Assembly: GCA_900543165.1 (NCBI GenBank)
Contig: UQQQ01000035.1
Span: 1-23,934, forward strand
Source: an uncultured Dialister sp.
GTDB taxonomy: Bacteria; Bacillota; Negativicutes; Veillonellales; Dialisteraceae
Direction: 5' to 3'
Length of the DNA stretch: 23,934 bases
Part shown: in pieces, positions 1 to 8,200 of the stretch
How positions within the stretch are numbered: the first letter of the stretch is position 1
Layout: each line of letters opens with the position of its first letter
Program-made: the position numbers and the translations under genes
The notes under the pieces: model-generated
The model's input: only the letters and a program-made list of their open reading frames with translations
Told to the model about the DNA's origin: nothing
Databases searched by the model: none

Positions 1-225
1 TAGAAATGAGAAATGCGAAATGGTGGTGCGGCGCATAAAAATATAGAAGCGCCGCAGAGTATAAGAAGTATAAATAGAGCGATGCCCGAAGGTCAACGGA
101 TAACCAGCTTCTCATTTGTGGTTTCCTGACATCGATCGCCTGACTGCGAATGACAAAGATTTCTCGCTTCGCGCGAAATGACGATGCGGGAGTCTGATGT
201 TTCTTAGTCTCCCCGCCACTCGAGG
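1..225 (-). repeat. Inverted copy of composite intergenic repeat (modules C'-B2'-E'-F')
   Basis: This stretch is the reverse complement of the composite repeat also seen at 2521-2760. Reading the minus strand: a CATCAGACTCCCG block and an E block (about 143-200, with GTCATTTCGCGCGAAGCGAG), then ACCTTCGGGCATCGC (about 79-95), then a hairpin with 7-bp arms GCGGCGC (28-34) and GCGCCGC (49-55), then the start of the ATTTCTM heptad array (1-26), which runs off the window edge. No gene is visible in 1-343. The orientation is opposite to the copies behind lpxI and lpxB. Confidence 0.8.
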
Positions 226-280
226 CTCCCAATCCCTGAACCTTTTATGCCACCCTATCCATTCTCCAAATCGAAATTTC

Positions 281-286
281 TATAAT
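281..286 (+). promoter_or_regulatory. Possible -10 element for lpxI
   Basis: A perfect TATAAT lies 58 nt ahead of the lpxI start codon, in AT-rich DNA just after the repeat. No good -35 is seen 17 bp upstream (TCCATT), so this is a tentative promoter. A weaker TAAAAT at 308-313 is an alternative. Confidence 0.35.
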
Positions 287-343
287 GCGTAACCTGCGAA
301 AAAATGCTAAAATAATAAAGATTATGACGCTATGGAGGTCATT

Positions 344-1165
344 ATGGAAACGATTGGTTTATTAGCGGGCATCGGGACGCTGCCGGTGGAATTCATCGAA
401 GCGGTGCAGCCCCAGGGATATCGCGTGGTCTGTATCGCGGTGACGCCGGGCGTCGACCCGAGACTTTCGGGGATCGCGGATGCGTACTACGATATCAGCG
501 CCTTTAAACTGGATAAAGTCATCAAGACGCTCGTGAAGGAGCATGTGAAAGAGGTCACGATGATCGGCAAGGTCACGAAGGAGTGGCTCTACAAGTCGCA
601 TACCCTTCCGGATATGCGCGCGGTGAGGCTTTTGAATCGTCTGCGTAAGATGAATTTCAAGGATGATACGATCACGCTGGCGATCGTGGATGAGCTGGCC
701 AAGGACGGGATCTCCGTCTTGGATCAGACGAAGTATCTGAAGCCTCTCATGCCGGGGCCGCAGGTCTTCACCAAAAAGAAGCCGACGGAGGCGCAGATGG
801 CGGATGTGGCTTTTGGCTTCGAGGCGGCGAAAGCGATCGGTGCGATCGATCTGGGGCAGACGGTCGTGGTGAAGGATCAGGCGGTCATGGCCGTCGAAGC
901 CATCGAAGGCACGGATGCCTGCATCAAGCGCGGCGGCAGTCTCGCCCGCGGCGGCGCTGTCGTCGTGAAGACGGCCAAGCCCGGACAGGATACCCGCTTC
1001 GACATGCCGGCGGTCGGACTTACGACACTTTCCTCCATGGAGGAGAGCGGCTGCGTCGTCCTTGCCATCGAAGCATGGCATACCCTTTTCGCAGAAAAAG
1101 AAGCTGTGCTGCAGGAAGCCAATAAAAAAGGCATTGTAATACTGGCGGTGGAAGGGAAGAAGTGA
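344..1165 (+). CDS. lpxI: UDP-2,3-diacylglucosamine pyrophosphatase LpxI
   Basis: LpxI hydrolyses UDP-2,3-diacylglucosamine to lipid X plus UMP, the fourth step of lipid A synthesis, replacing LpxH in many non-gammaproteobacterial diderms. The 273-aa product fits the family (about 270-285 aa) and has the glycine-rich N-terminus GLLAGIGTLP (5-14), the DDTITLAIVDEL segment (D107-D108), EGTDACIKRGG (188-198) and FDMPAVG (D220), which aligns with the aspartate needed for catalysis in the Caulobacter enzyme. The ATG at 344 is chosen over the in-frame ATG at 332 because GGAGG at 334-338 sits 5 nt before 344 and would lie inside the longer reading frame. The stop TGA is also the first three bases of a downstream heptad array. 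Next is lpxB, same strand, 223 bp on. Confidence 0.95.
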   Translation: METIGLLAGIGTLPVEFIEAVQPQGYRVVCIAVTPGVDPRLSGIADAYYDISAFKLDKVIKTLVKEHVKEVTMIGKVTKEWLYKSHTLPDMRAVRLLNRLRKMNFKDDTITLAIVDELAKDGISVLDQTKYLKPLMPGPQVFTKKKPTEAQMADVAFGFEAAKAIGAIDLGQTVVVKDQAVMAVEAIEGTDACIKRGGSLARGGAVVVKTAKPGQDTRFDMPAVGLTTLSSMEESGCVVLAIEAWHTLFAEKEAVLQEANKKGIVILAVEGKK

Positions 1166-1368
1166 CCGGTGGCTAGGGATTAGGAGTGACTAGCGACTAG
1201 TGACTGGTGACTTGAATACTACCTTCGGGCATCGCCCCATAATACTCGCGGCGAAGCCGCCACCACCATTTCTAATTTCTCATTCCTAATTCCTCATTCG
1301 AGCAAAGCTTTCATTCAGAATCAGTGGATGGCACGCCCCAAGGGCTAACCCTGAACCTTGAACCCTTA
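1163..1368 (+). repeat. Composite intergenic repeat copy R1 (A-B1-C-D)
   Basis: Module A is a run of 7-bp units beginning at the lpxI stop: TGACCGG, TGGCTAG, GGATTAG, a GAG break, TGACTAG, CGACTAG, TGACTGG, TGACTTG (1163-1214). Module B1 (1220-1267) has ACCTTCGGGCATCGCCCC and the hairpin GCGGC-GAA-GCCGC. Module C (1268-1302) is ATTTCTA, ATTTCTC, ATTCCTA, ATTCCTC, ATTCGAG. Module D (about 1324-1367) carries GGGCTAACCCTGAACC followed by TTGAACC. The lpxB ribosome binding site begins 8 nt later, so the repeat forms most of the lpxB leader. Confidence 0.88.
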
Positions 1369-1388
1369 TATTCACGAGGACTTAACTT

Positions 1389-2516
1389 ATGAAAATTATG
1401 ATGTCTGCCGGAGAGGCCTCTGGCGATATGCATGCCGCCGCCGTTGCGGCAGAAATCAAAAAGCTCTACCCCGGGACAGACATCTTCGGGATGGGCGGTG
1501 CGGACATGCGAAAGAGCGGCGTCCGCATCATCTATGATATAGAAAATCTGGGCATCATCGGCTTGGTGGAAGTCATCAAGCACCTGCCGCTCTTCTTCAA
1601 GTTGCGCAGTTTTCTGAAAGAAGCCATGCTGAGGGAGAAGCCGGATGTGCTGGTCTGTGTAGACTATCCGGGATTCAATATGAAGCTCGCCCATGTGGCG
1701 AAAGAGCTGGGCATCCCTGTCGTCTACTACATCGCGCCCACCATCTGGGCGTGGAACAAGGGGCGGGCGAAGAATATCGTCCGCGATGTCGAGCAGGTGG
1801 CGTCCATATTTCCTTTTGAAGCGGACGCATACCGGAAGGCGGGCGCGCATGTGACCTTCGTCGGGCATCCGCTGGCGGATACGGTGAAGCCGTCCATGAC
1901 GAAGGAAGCGGCGATGGCCTATTTCCATGGCGATCCGAATAAAAAGCGTGTCCTTCTCATGCCGGGCAGCCGCAAGAATGAAGTCGCGGGGCTTCTGCCC
2001 GTGATGCTGGAGGCGGCGCGGCAGCTCGCCAAGAAGGCAGACTGCCAGTTCTTCATTCCGCGGGCCTCGACGATTCCGATGGAAATGCTTTCGTCCTTCA
2101 TCGGTGCTTCGGAGCTTTCCGTAGAAATCACCGAGGGCAGGCAGTATGACCTGATGCAGATCTGTGATGCCTGTGTCGCGTCTTCAGGGACGGCGACTCT
2201 GGAAACGGCGCTCATGGAGCTGCCGACCGTATTGATCTATCGCCTTGCCCCTGTGACGTGGATGCTGGCGAAGTTTCTCGTCCATGTGAAGTACGCGGGT
2301 CTGCCGAATCTTCTGCTGGACCGTGAAGTCACGCCCGAGCTTTTGCAGGATGCAGTGACAGCGGAGAATATTTCCCGCATTGTGACACTGTGGCTCATTC
2401 AGCCGGCCGCGCGGGAAAAGAATGTGGAAGGCATCCGAGAGGTGAGAAAAGCCCTGGGCGGCGGAGGCGCGGTGCGCCGCGTGGCCGAGCTCATCGTGAA
2501 GACGGGGGCTAAGTAA
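1389..2516 (+). CDS. lpxB: Lipid-A-disaccharide synthase LpxB
   Basis: A GT19 glycosyltransferase that joins UDP-2,3-diacylglucosamine and lipid X into the tetra-acyl disaccharide 1-phosphate on the inner face of the membrane. The 375-aa length is typical. It opens with MKIMMSAGEASGDMHAA, and shows FGMGGADMRKSG, the VDYPGFNMKLA segment, YYIAPTIWAWNKGR, FVGHPLAD, MPGSRKNEV and the C-terminal SGTATLETALMELPTV donor-binding region, all family hallmarks. ATG at 1389 is preceded by GAGGA at 1376-1380. It uses the product of LpxI, its upstream neighbour, as one substrate. No promoter is obvious between the two genes; expression is probably by read-through or from something inside the repeat. Confidence 0.97.
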   Translation: MKIMMSAGEASGDMHAAAVAAEIKKLYPGTDIFGMGGADMRKSGVRIIYDIENLGIIGLVEVIKHLPLFFKLRSFLKEAMLREKPDVLVCVDYPGFNMKLAHVAKELGIPVVYYIAPTIWAWNKGRAKNIVRDVEQVASIFPFEADAYRKAGAHVTFVGHPLADTVKPSMTKEAAMAYFHGDPNKKRVLLMPGSRKNEVAGLLPVMLEAARQLAKKADCQFFIPRASTIPMEMLSSFIGASELSVEITEGRQYDLMQICDACVASSGTATLETALMELPTVLIYRLAPVTWMLAKFLVHVKYAGLPNLLLDREVTPELLQDAVTAENISRIVTLWLIQPAAREKNVEGIREVRKALGGGGAVRRVAELIVKTGAK

Positions 2517-2520
2517 ATGG

Positions 2521-2785
2521 TGACTAGGGACTAGTGGCTAGTGACTAGGAGATAAGGAGACATCAGACTCCCGTATCGTCATTGAAAGCGTTGCCGAGAA
2601 ATCTTTGTCATTCGCGGTCAGGTGGGCAATGTTTGGAAAGTTCAAAACGGGAAGCCTGCCATCGAGAGATTTTGGGGCATCGCCACTAGTTGTACTTCGC
2701 GGCGCTCCCTCCTTTTATGCGCCGTACCTTCACTCCTCACTGGGGAGCCATGCTTTCATTCACAAACAAGGGGCGCCCCGTAAGT
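2521..2785 (+). repeat. Composite intergenic repeat copy R2 (A-F-E-B2-C-D, decayed 3' half)
   Basis: Five nt after the lpxB stop there are four heptads (TGACTAG, GGACTAG, TGGCTAG, TGACTAG; 2521-2548). Then GGAGACATCAGACTCCCG and an E block (2560-2622, TATCGTCATT to GTCATTCGC), GGGGCATCGCC (2674-2684), and hairpin B2 with arms GCGGCGC (2699-2705) and GCGCCGT (2719-2725). The C and D modules are degraded: CACTCCTCACT and CATGCTTTCATTC remain, then GGGGCGCCCC (2770-2779). It is the closest forward match to the inverted copy at 1-225. No real gene lies in 2517-3079. Confidence 0.82.
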
Positions 2786-2799
2786 TTGAAAGCAGGGAT

Positions 2800-3050
2800 G
2801 ATTAGTAGTTAGGGATTAGTGGCTAGGGATTAGGAGCCTCGAGTGACTTGTGACTAGTGACTGAAATGCCACCTTCGGGCATCGCCACCATCTATACTCC
2901 GCGGCGCTTCTATATTTTTATGCGCCGCACCACCCCCGCCCTACCCTCTGAATCTGTTGAACCCGCCGAACCTCTTTCACACGTAATCAAGGGGTGGTAC
3001 GTCCCAGGGGCTAACCCTGAACCCATCAACCTGAACCCTTTGAACCTTTA
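2800..3050 (+). repeat. Composite intergenic repeat copy R3 (A-B2-D), tandem to R2
   Basis: Module A covers 2800-2863 (GATTAGT, AGTTAGG, GATTAGT, GGCTAGG, GATTAGG, then TGACTTG, TGACTAG, TGACTGA). Module B2 has CACCTTCGGGCATCGCC and the hairpin with arms GCGGCGC (2901-2907) and GCGCCGC (2922-2928). The ATTTCTM array is missing. Module D (about 2990-3048) ends in GGGGCTAACCCTGAACCC and further TGAACCC-like heptads. The msbA ribosome binding site follows about 20 nt later. Confidence 0.85.
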
Positions 3051-3079
3051 GTCTCCCCCAAAAAAATCTGGAGAATGGA

Positions 3080-4849
3080 ATGAATACAAAATCAAGTAAA
3101 CTGAACAGTTACATGAGACTGTTATCTTATTTAAAACCTTATTGGAAGCTGCTTCTGGTTTCCGTTGTCTTCATGCTGCTCGTATCGGGCTCGAACCTGG
3201 TCGTGCCGTGGATCATCAAGGATGTCATCGACAAGGTGCTAAATGATAAAGACCTTGCTATGCTCTACCTCATCATCGTGGCGATCCTTGTGACCTTCCT
3301 CATCCGCGCGATCACCACCTTTGGGCACCGCTACCTCATGGGATATATCGGGCAGGCTGTCATCAAGGATCTTCGAAATACGCTCTATCATCATCTGCAG
3401 AAATTATCGATCTCCTACTATGATCGTCGCCGCACCGGGGACATCATGAGCAATCTGACGAATGACATTGCGGCGCTGCAGACAGCCATCGTGGATAATT
3501 TCATCCAGCTGGTGCAGGAAGGCGCGATTTTCATCGGTTCTTTCGTTTCCATGATTTACCTGCAGTGGAAACTGACGATGCTCTGCCTTGTGATCGTACC
3601 GCTCGTTTCTTACACGATCAAATTCTTTGGGAAAAAGCTCCACTCGAGCGGCCGCGATGTGCAGGAACGACTGGCTGATGTGACGTCCATGCTGCAGGAG
3701 ACCATCCAGGGCGTGCGCATCGTGCGCAGTTTCAATCGCGGCGACTTCGAAGAGAAGCGCTTCAATGACATCAATGAATCCAGCTTCAAGGCGACCGTGC
3801 GCTCCATAAGGCAGCAGAGCCAGATGACGCCGCTTGTCGAATTTCTCGCTGCCATTGCCGTCTGCGCGATCATCTGGTATGGCGGTGTCTCCGTCATTGA
3901 GGGCGTGATGACCACCGGCGAGCTCATCGCCTTCCTGATCTATGCCATCAACCTGGCCAATCCGACCCGCCGTCTGGCAGAAAGCTTCGGTAATATTCAG
4001 AAATCCCTGGCCGCAGCGGACCGCGTCTTTGCGATCCTGGATGAGAAGTCAGAGATCCAGGACAAGGACGGTGCCAAGCCGATCGAAGTCACAGAGGGCT
4101 TAGTCGAAGCGCGCCATGTGGCCTTTGCCTATGAAAAAGAAAATCCAGTCCTGACAGATCTGAATTTCGTCGCCAGACCCGGACAAACCATCGCCGTCGT
4201 CGGGCCCTCCGGTGCCGGCAAGACCACCATTGCCAACTTGCTTCCGCGTTTCTATGACGTGACAGGCGGAGCCATCTACATCGATGGCGTCGACATCCGA
4301 GATGTGACAGTCGGCTCTCTTCGTGACAACATCGGCCTTGTGCCGCAGGATACACTCCTCTTCAATACCACCATCAAAGAAAATGTCCTCTACGGCCGCC
4401 TGGATGCGACGGATGAAGAGGTCTGGGATGCCATTCGCGCCGCGAATGCAGAGAAATTCATTCAGGGTCTGCCGCGCGGCATCGACACCAAGGTCGGCGA
4501 TCGCGGCCTCGTCCTCTCCGGCGGTCAGCGTCAGCGCATCGCCATCGCAAGAGCGATCTTGAAGAATCCGAAGATCCTCATCCTTGACGAAGCGACCTCC
4601 GCACTCGATACGGAAAGCGAGAAGATCGTGCAGGATGCGCTCGACAAGCTCATGGTCGGCCGTACCTCCTTCGTCATCGCTCACCGCCTTTCGACCATCA
4701 AGAATGCCGATCAGATCCTTGTCCTGAATCACGGCGTCATCGAAGAAAGCGGTACACATAAGGAGCTCATGGAAAAGAAAGGGCTGTATTATGAGCTCTA
4801 CACGATGTCGCAGAAAAATGATCGTGAGAAAAATAGTGAAGAGGGATGA
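3080..4849 (+). CDS. msbA: Lipid A flippase MsbA, ABC transporter with fused membrane and ATPase domains
   Basis: Homodimeric exporter that flips core-lipid A across the inner membrane. The 589-aa protein has six predicted membrane helices in residues about 20-300 and an ATPase domain from about 345. Seen directly: Walker A GPSGAGKTT (375-383), signature LSGGQ (479-483), Walker B ILILDE (499-504) with the catalytic glutamate E504, and the H-loop histidine H535. ATG 3080 has GGAG at 3070-3073. General multidrug half-transporters look similar, but the position between lpxB and waaA makes MsbA by far the likeliest. waaA follows 65 bp downstream. Confidence 0.93.
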   Translation: MNTKSSKLNSYMRLLSYLKPYWKLLLVSVVFMLLVSGSNLVVPWIIKDVIDKVLNDKDLAMLYLIIVAILVTFLIRAITTFGHRYLMGYIGQAVIKDLRNTLYHHLQKLSISYYDRRRTGDIMSNLTNDIAALQTAIVDNFIQLVQEGAIFIGSFVSMIYLQWKLTMLCLVIVPLVSYTIKFFGKKLHSSGRDVQERLADVTSMLQETIQGVRIVRSFNRGDFEEKRFNDINESSFKATVRSIRQQSQMTPLVEFLAAIAVCAIIWYGGVSVIEGVMTTGELIAFLIYAINLANPTRRLAESFGNIQKSLAAADRVFAILDEKSEIQDKDGAKPIEVTEGLVEARHVAFAYEKENPVLTDLNFVARPGQTIAVVGPSGAGKTTIANLLPRFYDVTGGAIYIDGVDIRDVTVGSLRDNIGLVPQDTLLFNTTIKENVLYGRLDATDEEVWDAIRAANAEKFIQGLPRGIDTKVGDRGLVLSGGQRQRIAIARAILKNPKILILDEATSALDTESEKIVQDALDKLMVGRTSFVIAHRLSTIKNADQILVLNHGVIEESGTHKELMEKKGLYYELYTMSQKNDREKNSEEG

Positions 4850-4874
4850 GGTTTCCTCCCTCTGCCCCGTTTTT
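4841..4874 (+). terminator. Weak possible terminator or attenuator after msbA
   Basis: GAGGGA (4841-4846) can pair with TCCCTC (4857-4862) across a 10-nt loop; GCCCCG and a run of five T follow (4870-4874). The stem overlaps the msbA stop codon and is short, so it may only reduce read-through into waaA. Confidence 0.25.
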
Positions 4875-4914
4875 ATTTCCCCACCCATAACAAAAACCAT
4901 CAAAGGAGAAAAAA

Positions 4915-6243
4915 TTGTACTGGATTTACAACATTTGTCTTGTCGCCTACTGGCTGCTGCAGATACCGATCCTGATCTATCGGCTTGTCTTCGAAGAAGG
5001 CTTCTATGACCGTCTGAAGCAGAGCGCCGGCGTCATGCCGACGCCCACGCTGCAGCAGATCGCCTACCACAATGCCATCTGGGTGCATGCCGCTTCCGTC
5101 GGTGAAGTGGTCGCCGCGAGCCCGATCGTGCGCGAGCTGAAGAAGATGTACCCGGATGAAATGGTGGTGGTGTCTGTCGTTACCGCGACCGGTCACCGCA
5201 TGGCACAGCGCATCATCCCAGAGGCTGACGGACACATTTTCTTCCCCTTTGACCTGCCCGTCATCACCGAGCGCATCGTAGATATCGTGAATCCCAAGGC
5301 GATCATTCTGATCGAAACGGAGCTGTGGCCGAATTTCCTTCGCCTCGCTTTCCGCAAAAAGATCCCTGTCATGATGATGAATGGCCGCATCAGCAGCCGC
5401 TCGATGCGCCGCTATTCGCTGATCAAGCGCTTTACGACGCGCATGCTCTGCCAGATCCGGCGTTTCTGCATGCAGTCCCGCATCGACGAGGAGCGCATCA
5501 TCGCGATGGGCGCTCAGCCGAAGCGCTGCACCATCACAGGCAATACCAAGTACGATCAGACGTATGCCGAAGTGTCGGAGGAAGAACGCGCCGCGCTTCG
5601 TAAAGAATTCCGCTTCGACGGGAAGGGCCCGATCATCGTCGCTGGTTCCACGCACAGCGGAGAGGAGGAAATCGTACTCCGCACCTTTGGTGAGATCCTG
5701 AAAAAATATCCGAAGGCGCGTCTGCTTCTCGCCGTTCGTGAGATCACGAGAGCGCCGTCCGTGAAATTTGCCATCAAGCATCACGGCTACAGCGTCCTGC
5801 GCCGTTCCAAGATGGGCACGGAGGAGGATGACGGCACGAGCCCGCAGGTGGTCATTCTGGATACCATCGGAGAGCTGGGGCGTCTTTACAGTCTGGCGGA
5901 TGTCGTCTTTGTCGGAGGCAGCTTCGTCAAAGTCGGCGGGCATAATATTCTGGAGCCGGCGGCGCATGGCAAGCCTGTCATCGTCGGCCCTTACATGTTC
6001 AATTTTCAGGAGATCTTCGAGCTTTTGGAGAGCCGCGGCGTGTGCCTCATGACAAAGTCAGAGCATGAATTCAAGGAAACGCTCATGGACCTTCTCTCCC
6101 ACCCCGATACCATGAAACGGATGGGAGAGGCGGCTTTGACCGTGGTGCATGAGAATCAGGGCGCGACCGAGAGAAATATCAAGGCTTTCGAGCAGCTGGT
6201 CGCGGAAGCCGGCGTGAAGCTGGGAGGCCGTCATGAGTCTTGA
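4915..6243 (+). CDS. waaA: 3-deoxy-D-manno-octulosonic acid (Kdo) transferase WaaA
   Basis: Transfers Kdo from CMP-Kdo to the lipid IVA acceptor at the inner face of the cytoplasmic membrane (GT30). The 442-aa protein begins with a hydrophobic anchor helix (YWIYNICLVAYWLLQIPILI), then shows WVHAASVGEV with the probable catalytic base E64, IETELWPNF, GRISSRS, TGNTKYD, AGSTHSGEE and the donor-site stretch GGHNILEPAAHGKP. The start is TTG at 4915, supported by AAAGGAG at 4902-4908 with 6-nt spacing; no better ATG lies nearby. Its end overlaps lpxK by 11 bp, indicating translational coupling. One or two Kdo additions cannot be told apart from sequence. Confidence 0.95.
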   Translation: MYWIYNICLVAYWLLQIPILIYRLVFEEGFYDRLKQSAGVMPTPTLQQIAYHNAIWVHAASVGEVVAASPIVRELKKMYPDEMVVVSVVTATGHRMAQRIIPEADGHIFFPFDLPVITERIVDIVNPKAIILIETELWPNFLRLAFRKKIPVMMMNGRISSRSMRRYSLIKRFTTRMLCQIRRFCMQSRIDEERIIAMGAQPKRCTITGNTKYDQTYAEVSEEERAALRKEFRFDGKGPIIVAGSTHSGEEEIVLRTFGEILKKYPKARLLLAVREITRAPSVKFAIKHHGYSVLRRSKMGTEEDDGTSPQVVILDTIGELGRLYSLADVVFVGGSFVKVGGHNILEPAAHGKPVIVGPYMFNFQEIFELLESRGVCLMTKSEHEFKETLMDLLSHPDTMKRMGEAALTVVHENQGATERNIKAFEQLVAEAGVKLGGRHES

Positions 6244-7360
6244 GTCCTATGTCACAGGCTTGATGAAGGAGCCGGCGCCGAAGGGCATGGATAGGCTGGT
6301 CTTGTCAGGCCTTTCGCAGCTGGAAAAAATGTATTTCTCTCAGGTCAAAAAGAAGAGGACGGCAGATATGGCCGCTGCGGTCTCCGCCCATGTACCCGTT
6401 ATCAGTGTCGGCAATATCACGGCAGGCGGGACGGGCAAGACCCCCTGCATCCTGATGCTGGCCGAGCTTTTCTTCTCGATCGGCAAGAAGCCCGCCATCA
6501 TCAGCCGAGGCTATAAAAGCGGCCTTGAAAAGGAAGGCGGCTGTGTATCGGATGGAAGCTCCATCCTCGTATCTCAGCAGATGGCAGGGGACGAGCCCTA
6601 CATGATGGCGAGAAAACTTCCCTCCGTCCCCATTTTCGTCGGGAAAGACCGCATTGCCTCTGTAAAGAGAGCCGAGGAAATGGGAGTGGGCATCCTGCTT
6701 TTGGATGATGGCTTTCAGTACTGGAAGCTCAGACGCGATCAAGATATCATTCTCATCGATGCGACGAATCCCTTCGGCTATGGTCACGGCCTGCCCCGCG
6801 GTCTGCTTCGGGAGCCGCTCGATGCCCTTTCGCGGGCGAGCCTTTTCATCCTGACCAAGAGCGATCAGGTGCATCTGACAGACCTGATGGAGATCAGAGA
6901 AGAGCTCGCCCGTCTCGCGCCGGGGGTGCCCGTCCTATCCTCCACACATGCGCCGTCGAGGGTGGTGCCGTATGAGAAGTGGAAAGCCTTCCTTCATGAA
7001 GGGACGCTCGAAGACGTCAGGATGAAGAAGGTCTATCTGGTCTCCGGCATCGGAAACCCCGCTGCCTTTAGAAAGACCGCCAAGGAAGCCGGTCTGCGTC
7101 CGGTGGGCGAGATGCCCTTCCCTGATCACCACAGGTATACAGAAGAAGATGTGCGGAATGCGATCTCCGAAGCCAAAGCCAAGGGCGCAGAGCTCATCGT
7201 CATGACAGAAAAAGATGCCGTGAAGATGCTCTCCCTTGATAGCCTTGCTGAGTCTGACATTCCCTTTTACGTCCTTGAGATCGCGATGACATTATCGAAG
7301 GAAGACAGGGAGGTATTGGAAGAATTCCTCCATGCCAAGCCGAAAGTCCCTCATCCATGA
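6233..7360 (+). CDS. lpxK: Tetraacyldisaccharide 4'-kinase LpxK
   Basis: Membrane-associated P-loop kinase that phosphorylates the 4' position of the lipid A disaccharide to give lipid IVA. The 375-aa product shows the family N-terminus with VPVISVGNITAGGTGKTP, whose P-loop is GGTGK (65-69), the DDGFQ motif (158-162), LPRGLLREP, LFILTKSD and FPDHHRYTEED (H299-H300), all typical of LpxK. ATG 6233 lies inside the end of waaA, with GGGAGG at 6222-6227. The gene is longer than the Aquifex homologue (about 315 aa) and nearer the larger bacterial forms. Confidence 0.95.
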   Translation: MSLESYVTGLMKEPAPKGMDRLVLSGLSQLEKMYFSQVKKKRTADMAAAVSAHVPVISVGNITAGGTGKTPCILMLAELFFSIGKKPAIISRGYKSGLEKEGGCVSDGSSILVSQQMAGDEPYMMARKLPSVPIFVGKDRIASVKRAEEMGVGILLLDDGFQYWKLRRDQDIILIDATNPFGYGHGLPRGLLREPLDALSRASLFILTKSDQVHLTDLMEIREELARLAPGVPVLSSTHAPSRVVPYEKWKAFLHEGTLEDVRMKKVYLVSGIGNPAAFRKTAKEAGLRPVGEMPFPDHHRYTEEDVRNAISEAKAKGAELIVMTEKDAVKMLSLDSLAESDIPFYVLEIAMTLSKEDREVLEEFLHAKPKVPHP

Positions 7361-7378
7361 TCCCTGTCACTAGTCACT
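7361..7378 (-). repeat. Short remnant of the heptad A array between lpxK and kdsB
   Basis: TCCCTGTCACTAGTCACT directly follows the lpxK stop and is the reverse complement of AGTGACTAGTGAC-type heptads. Only two to three units remain, the smallest trace of the repeat in the window. Confidence 0.6.
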
Positions 7379-7395
7379 ACGCAAAGGAGTTCATC

Positions 7396-8127
7396 ATGAA
7401 AATTGCTTGTATCATTCCGTCCCGGTATGCATCGACACGTCTTCCGGGAAAGCCTCTTCGCCTGATCGCGGGAGAGACACTGGTGCATCGTGTCTATGAA
7501 AGAGCCGTTCAGGCAAAGCTCCCTGACGTTGTCATCGTTGCGACAGATCATGAGGGCATTGAGAAGGAAGTTAAGAGCTTCGGCGGTCATGTCATGATGA
7601 CCTCCGTCGACCATCCGACAGGCACCGATCGTTTGGCAGAAGTGGTTTCCCATACGCCGGACTATGAGATCATCGTCAATGTACAGGGCGATGAACCGCT
7701 GATTGACCCAGACGTGATCGATCGTCTGGCGCAGGATCTCATCGACCATCCGGAGCTGGATATGGCGACTGTCGCCACGCCTCTCCACGAAGACGAATAC
7801 GATGATCCTTCCTCGGTCAAGGTCGTCGTGAACCAGAAGGGCGAAGCACTCTACTTCTCCCGCTCCCTCATTCCGTATCCCCGCCACGATTTCGAAGTGC
7901 CGGCGCTGAAGCACGTCGGCATCTATGCGTATCGGAGAGATTTCCTCCTCGCTTATGCGAAGATGGCGCAGACTCCGCTCGAAAAGACCGAGTCCTTAGA
8001 GCAGCTCCGTGCCCTCGAGATGGGCTACAAGATCGGTGTTATCGAGGTGAAAACACAGGATATCGGCATTGATACTGAAGAAGACCTGAAGAAGGCCAAT
8101 GAATATTTTGAAAAGATGAAATCGTAA
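7396..8127 (+). CDS. kdsB: 3-deoxy-manno-octulosonate cytidylyltransferase KdsB
   Basis: Activates Kdo with CTP to CMP-Kdo, the WaaA donor. 243 aa, near the 248 aa of E. coli KdsB. Visible motifs: the nucleotide-binding IIPSRYASTRLPGKPL at the N-terminus, DHPTGTDRLAEV, VNVQGDEPLI, YFSRSLIPYPR, KHVGIYAYRRDFL, EKTESLEQLR and the C-terminal GIDTEEDL. The ATG at 7396 is chosen because AAAGGAG (7383-7389) sits 6 nt before it and the protein then begins MKIACIIPSRY as in the family; the in-frame upstream ATG at 7357 would add repeat-derived residues. kdsA follows after 73 bp. Confidence 0.96.
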   Translation: MKIACIIPSRYASTRLPGKPLRLIAGETLVHRVYERAVQAKLPDVVIVATDHEGIEKEVKSFGGHVMMTSVDHPTGTDRLAEVVSHTPDYEIIVNVQGDEPLIDPDVIDRLAQDLIDHPELDMATVATPLHEDEYDDPSSVKVVVNQKGEALYFSRSLIPYPRHDFEVPALKHVGIYAYRRDFLLAYAKMAQTPLEKTESLEQLRALEMGYKIGVIEVKTQDIGIDTEEDLKKANEYFEKMKS

Positions 8128-8200
8128 GGGGTTGGGCCGTGGCATTTCTCATTGGACAGGACCACAACCGTACCCTCATTACCCCATAAAGGAGCTCCCT

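Noticed and set aside
1367..1372. TATATT as a -10 for lpxB
   Set aside because: It lies only 4 nt before the ribosome site, so a transcript starting from it would lack that site.
2605..2805. 66-codon open frame between lpxB and msbA
   Set aside because: It lies wholly within repeat modules E, B2 and decayed C/D, has no ribosome site and would encode repeat sequence.
2857..3051. 64-codon open frame between lpxB and msbA
   Set aside because: It runs through modules B2 and D of copy R3; the same words recur in other gaps without an open frame.
7357..7395. Upstream ATG for kdsB
   Set aside because: It would translate the repeat remnant and overlap the lpxK stop, while a strong ribosome site directly serves the ATG at 7396.
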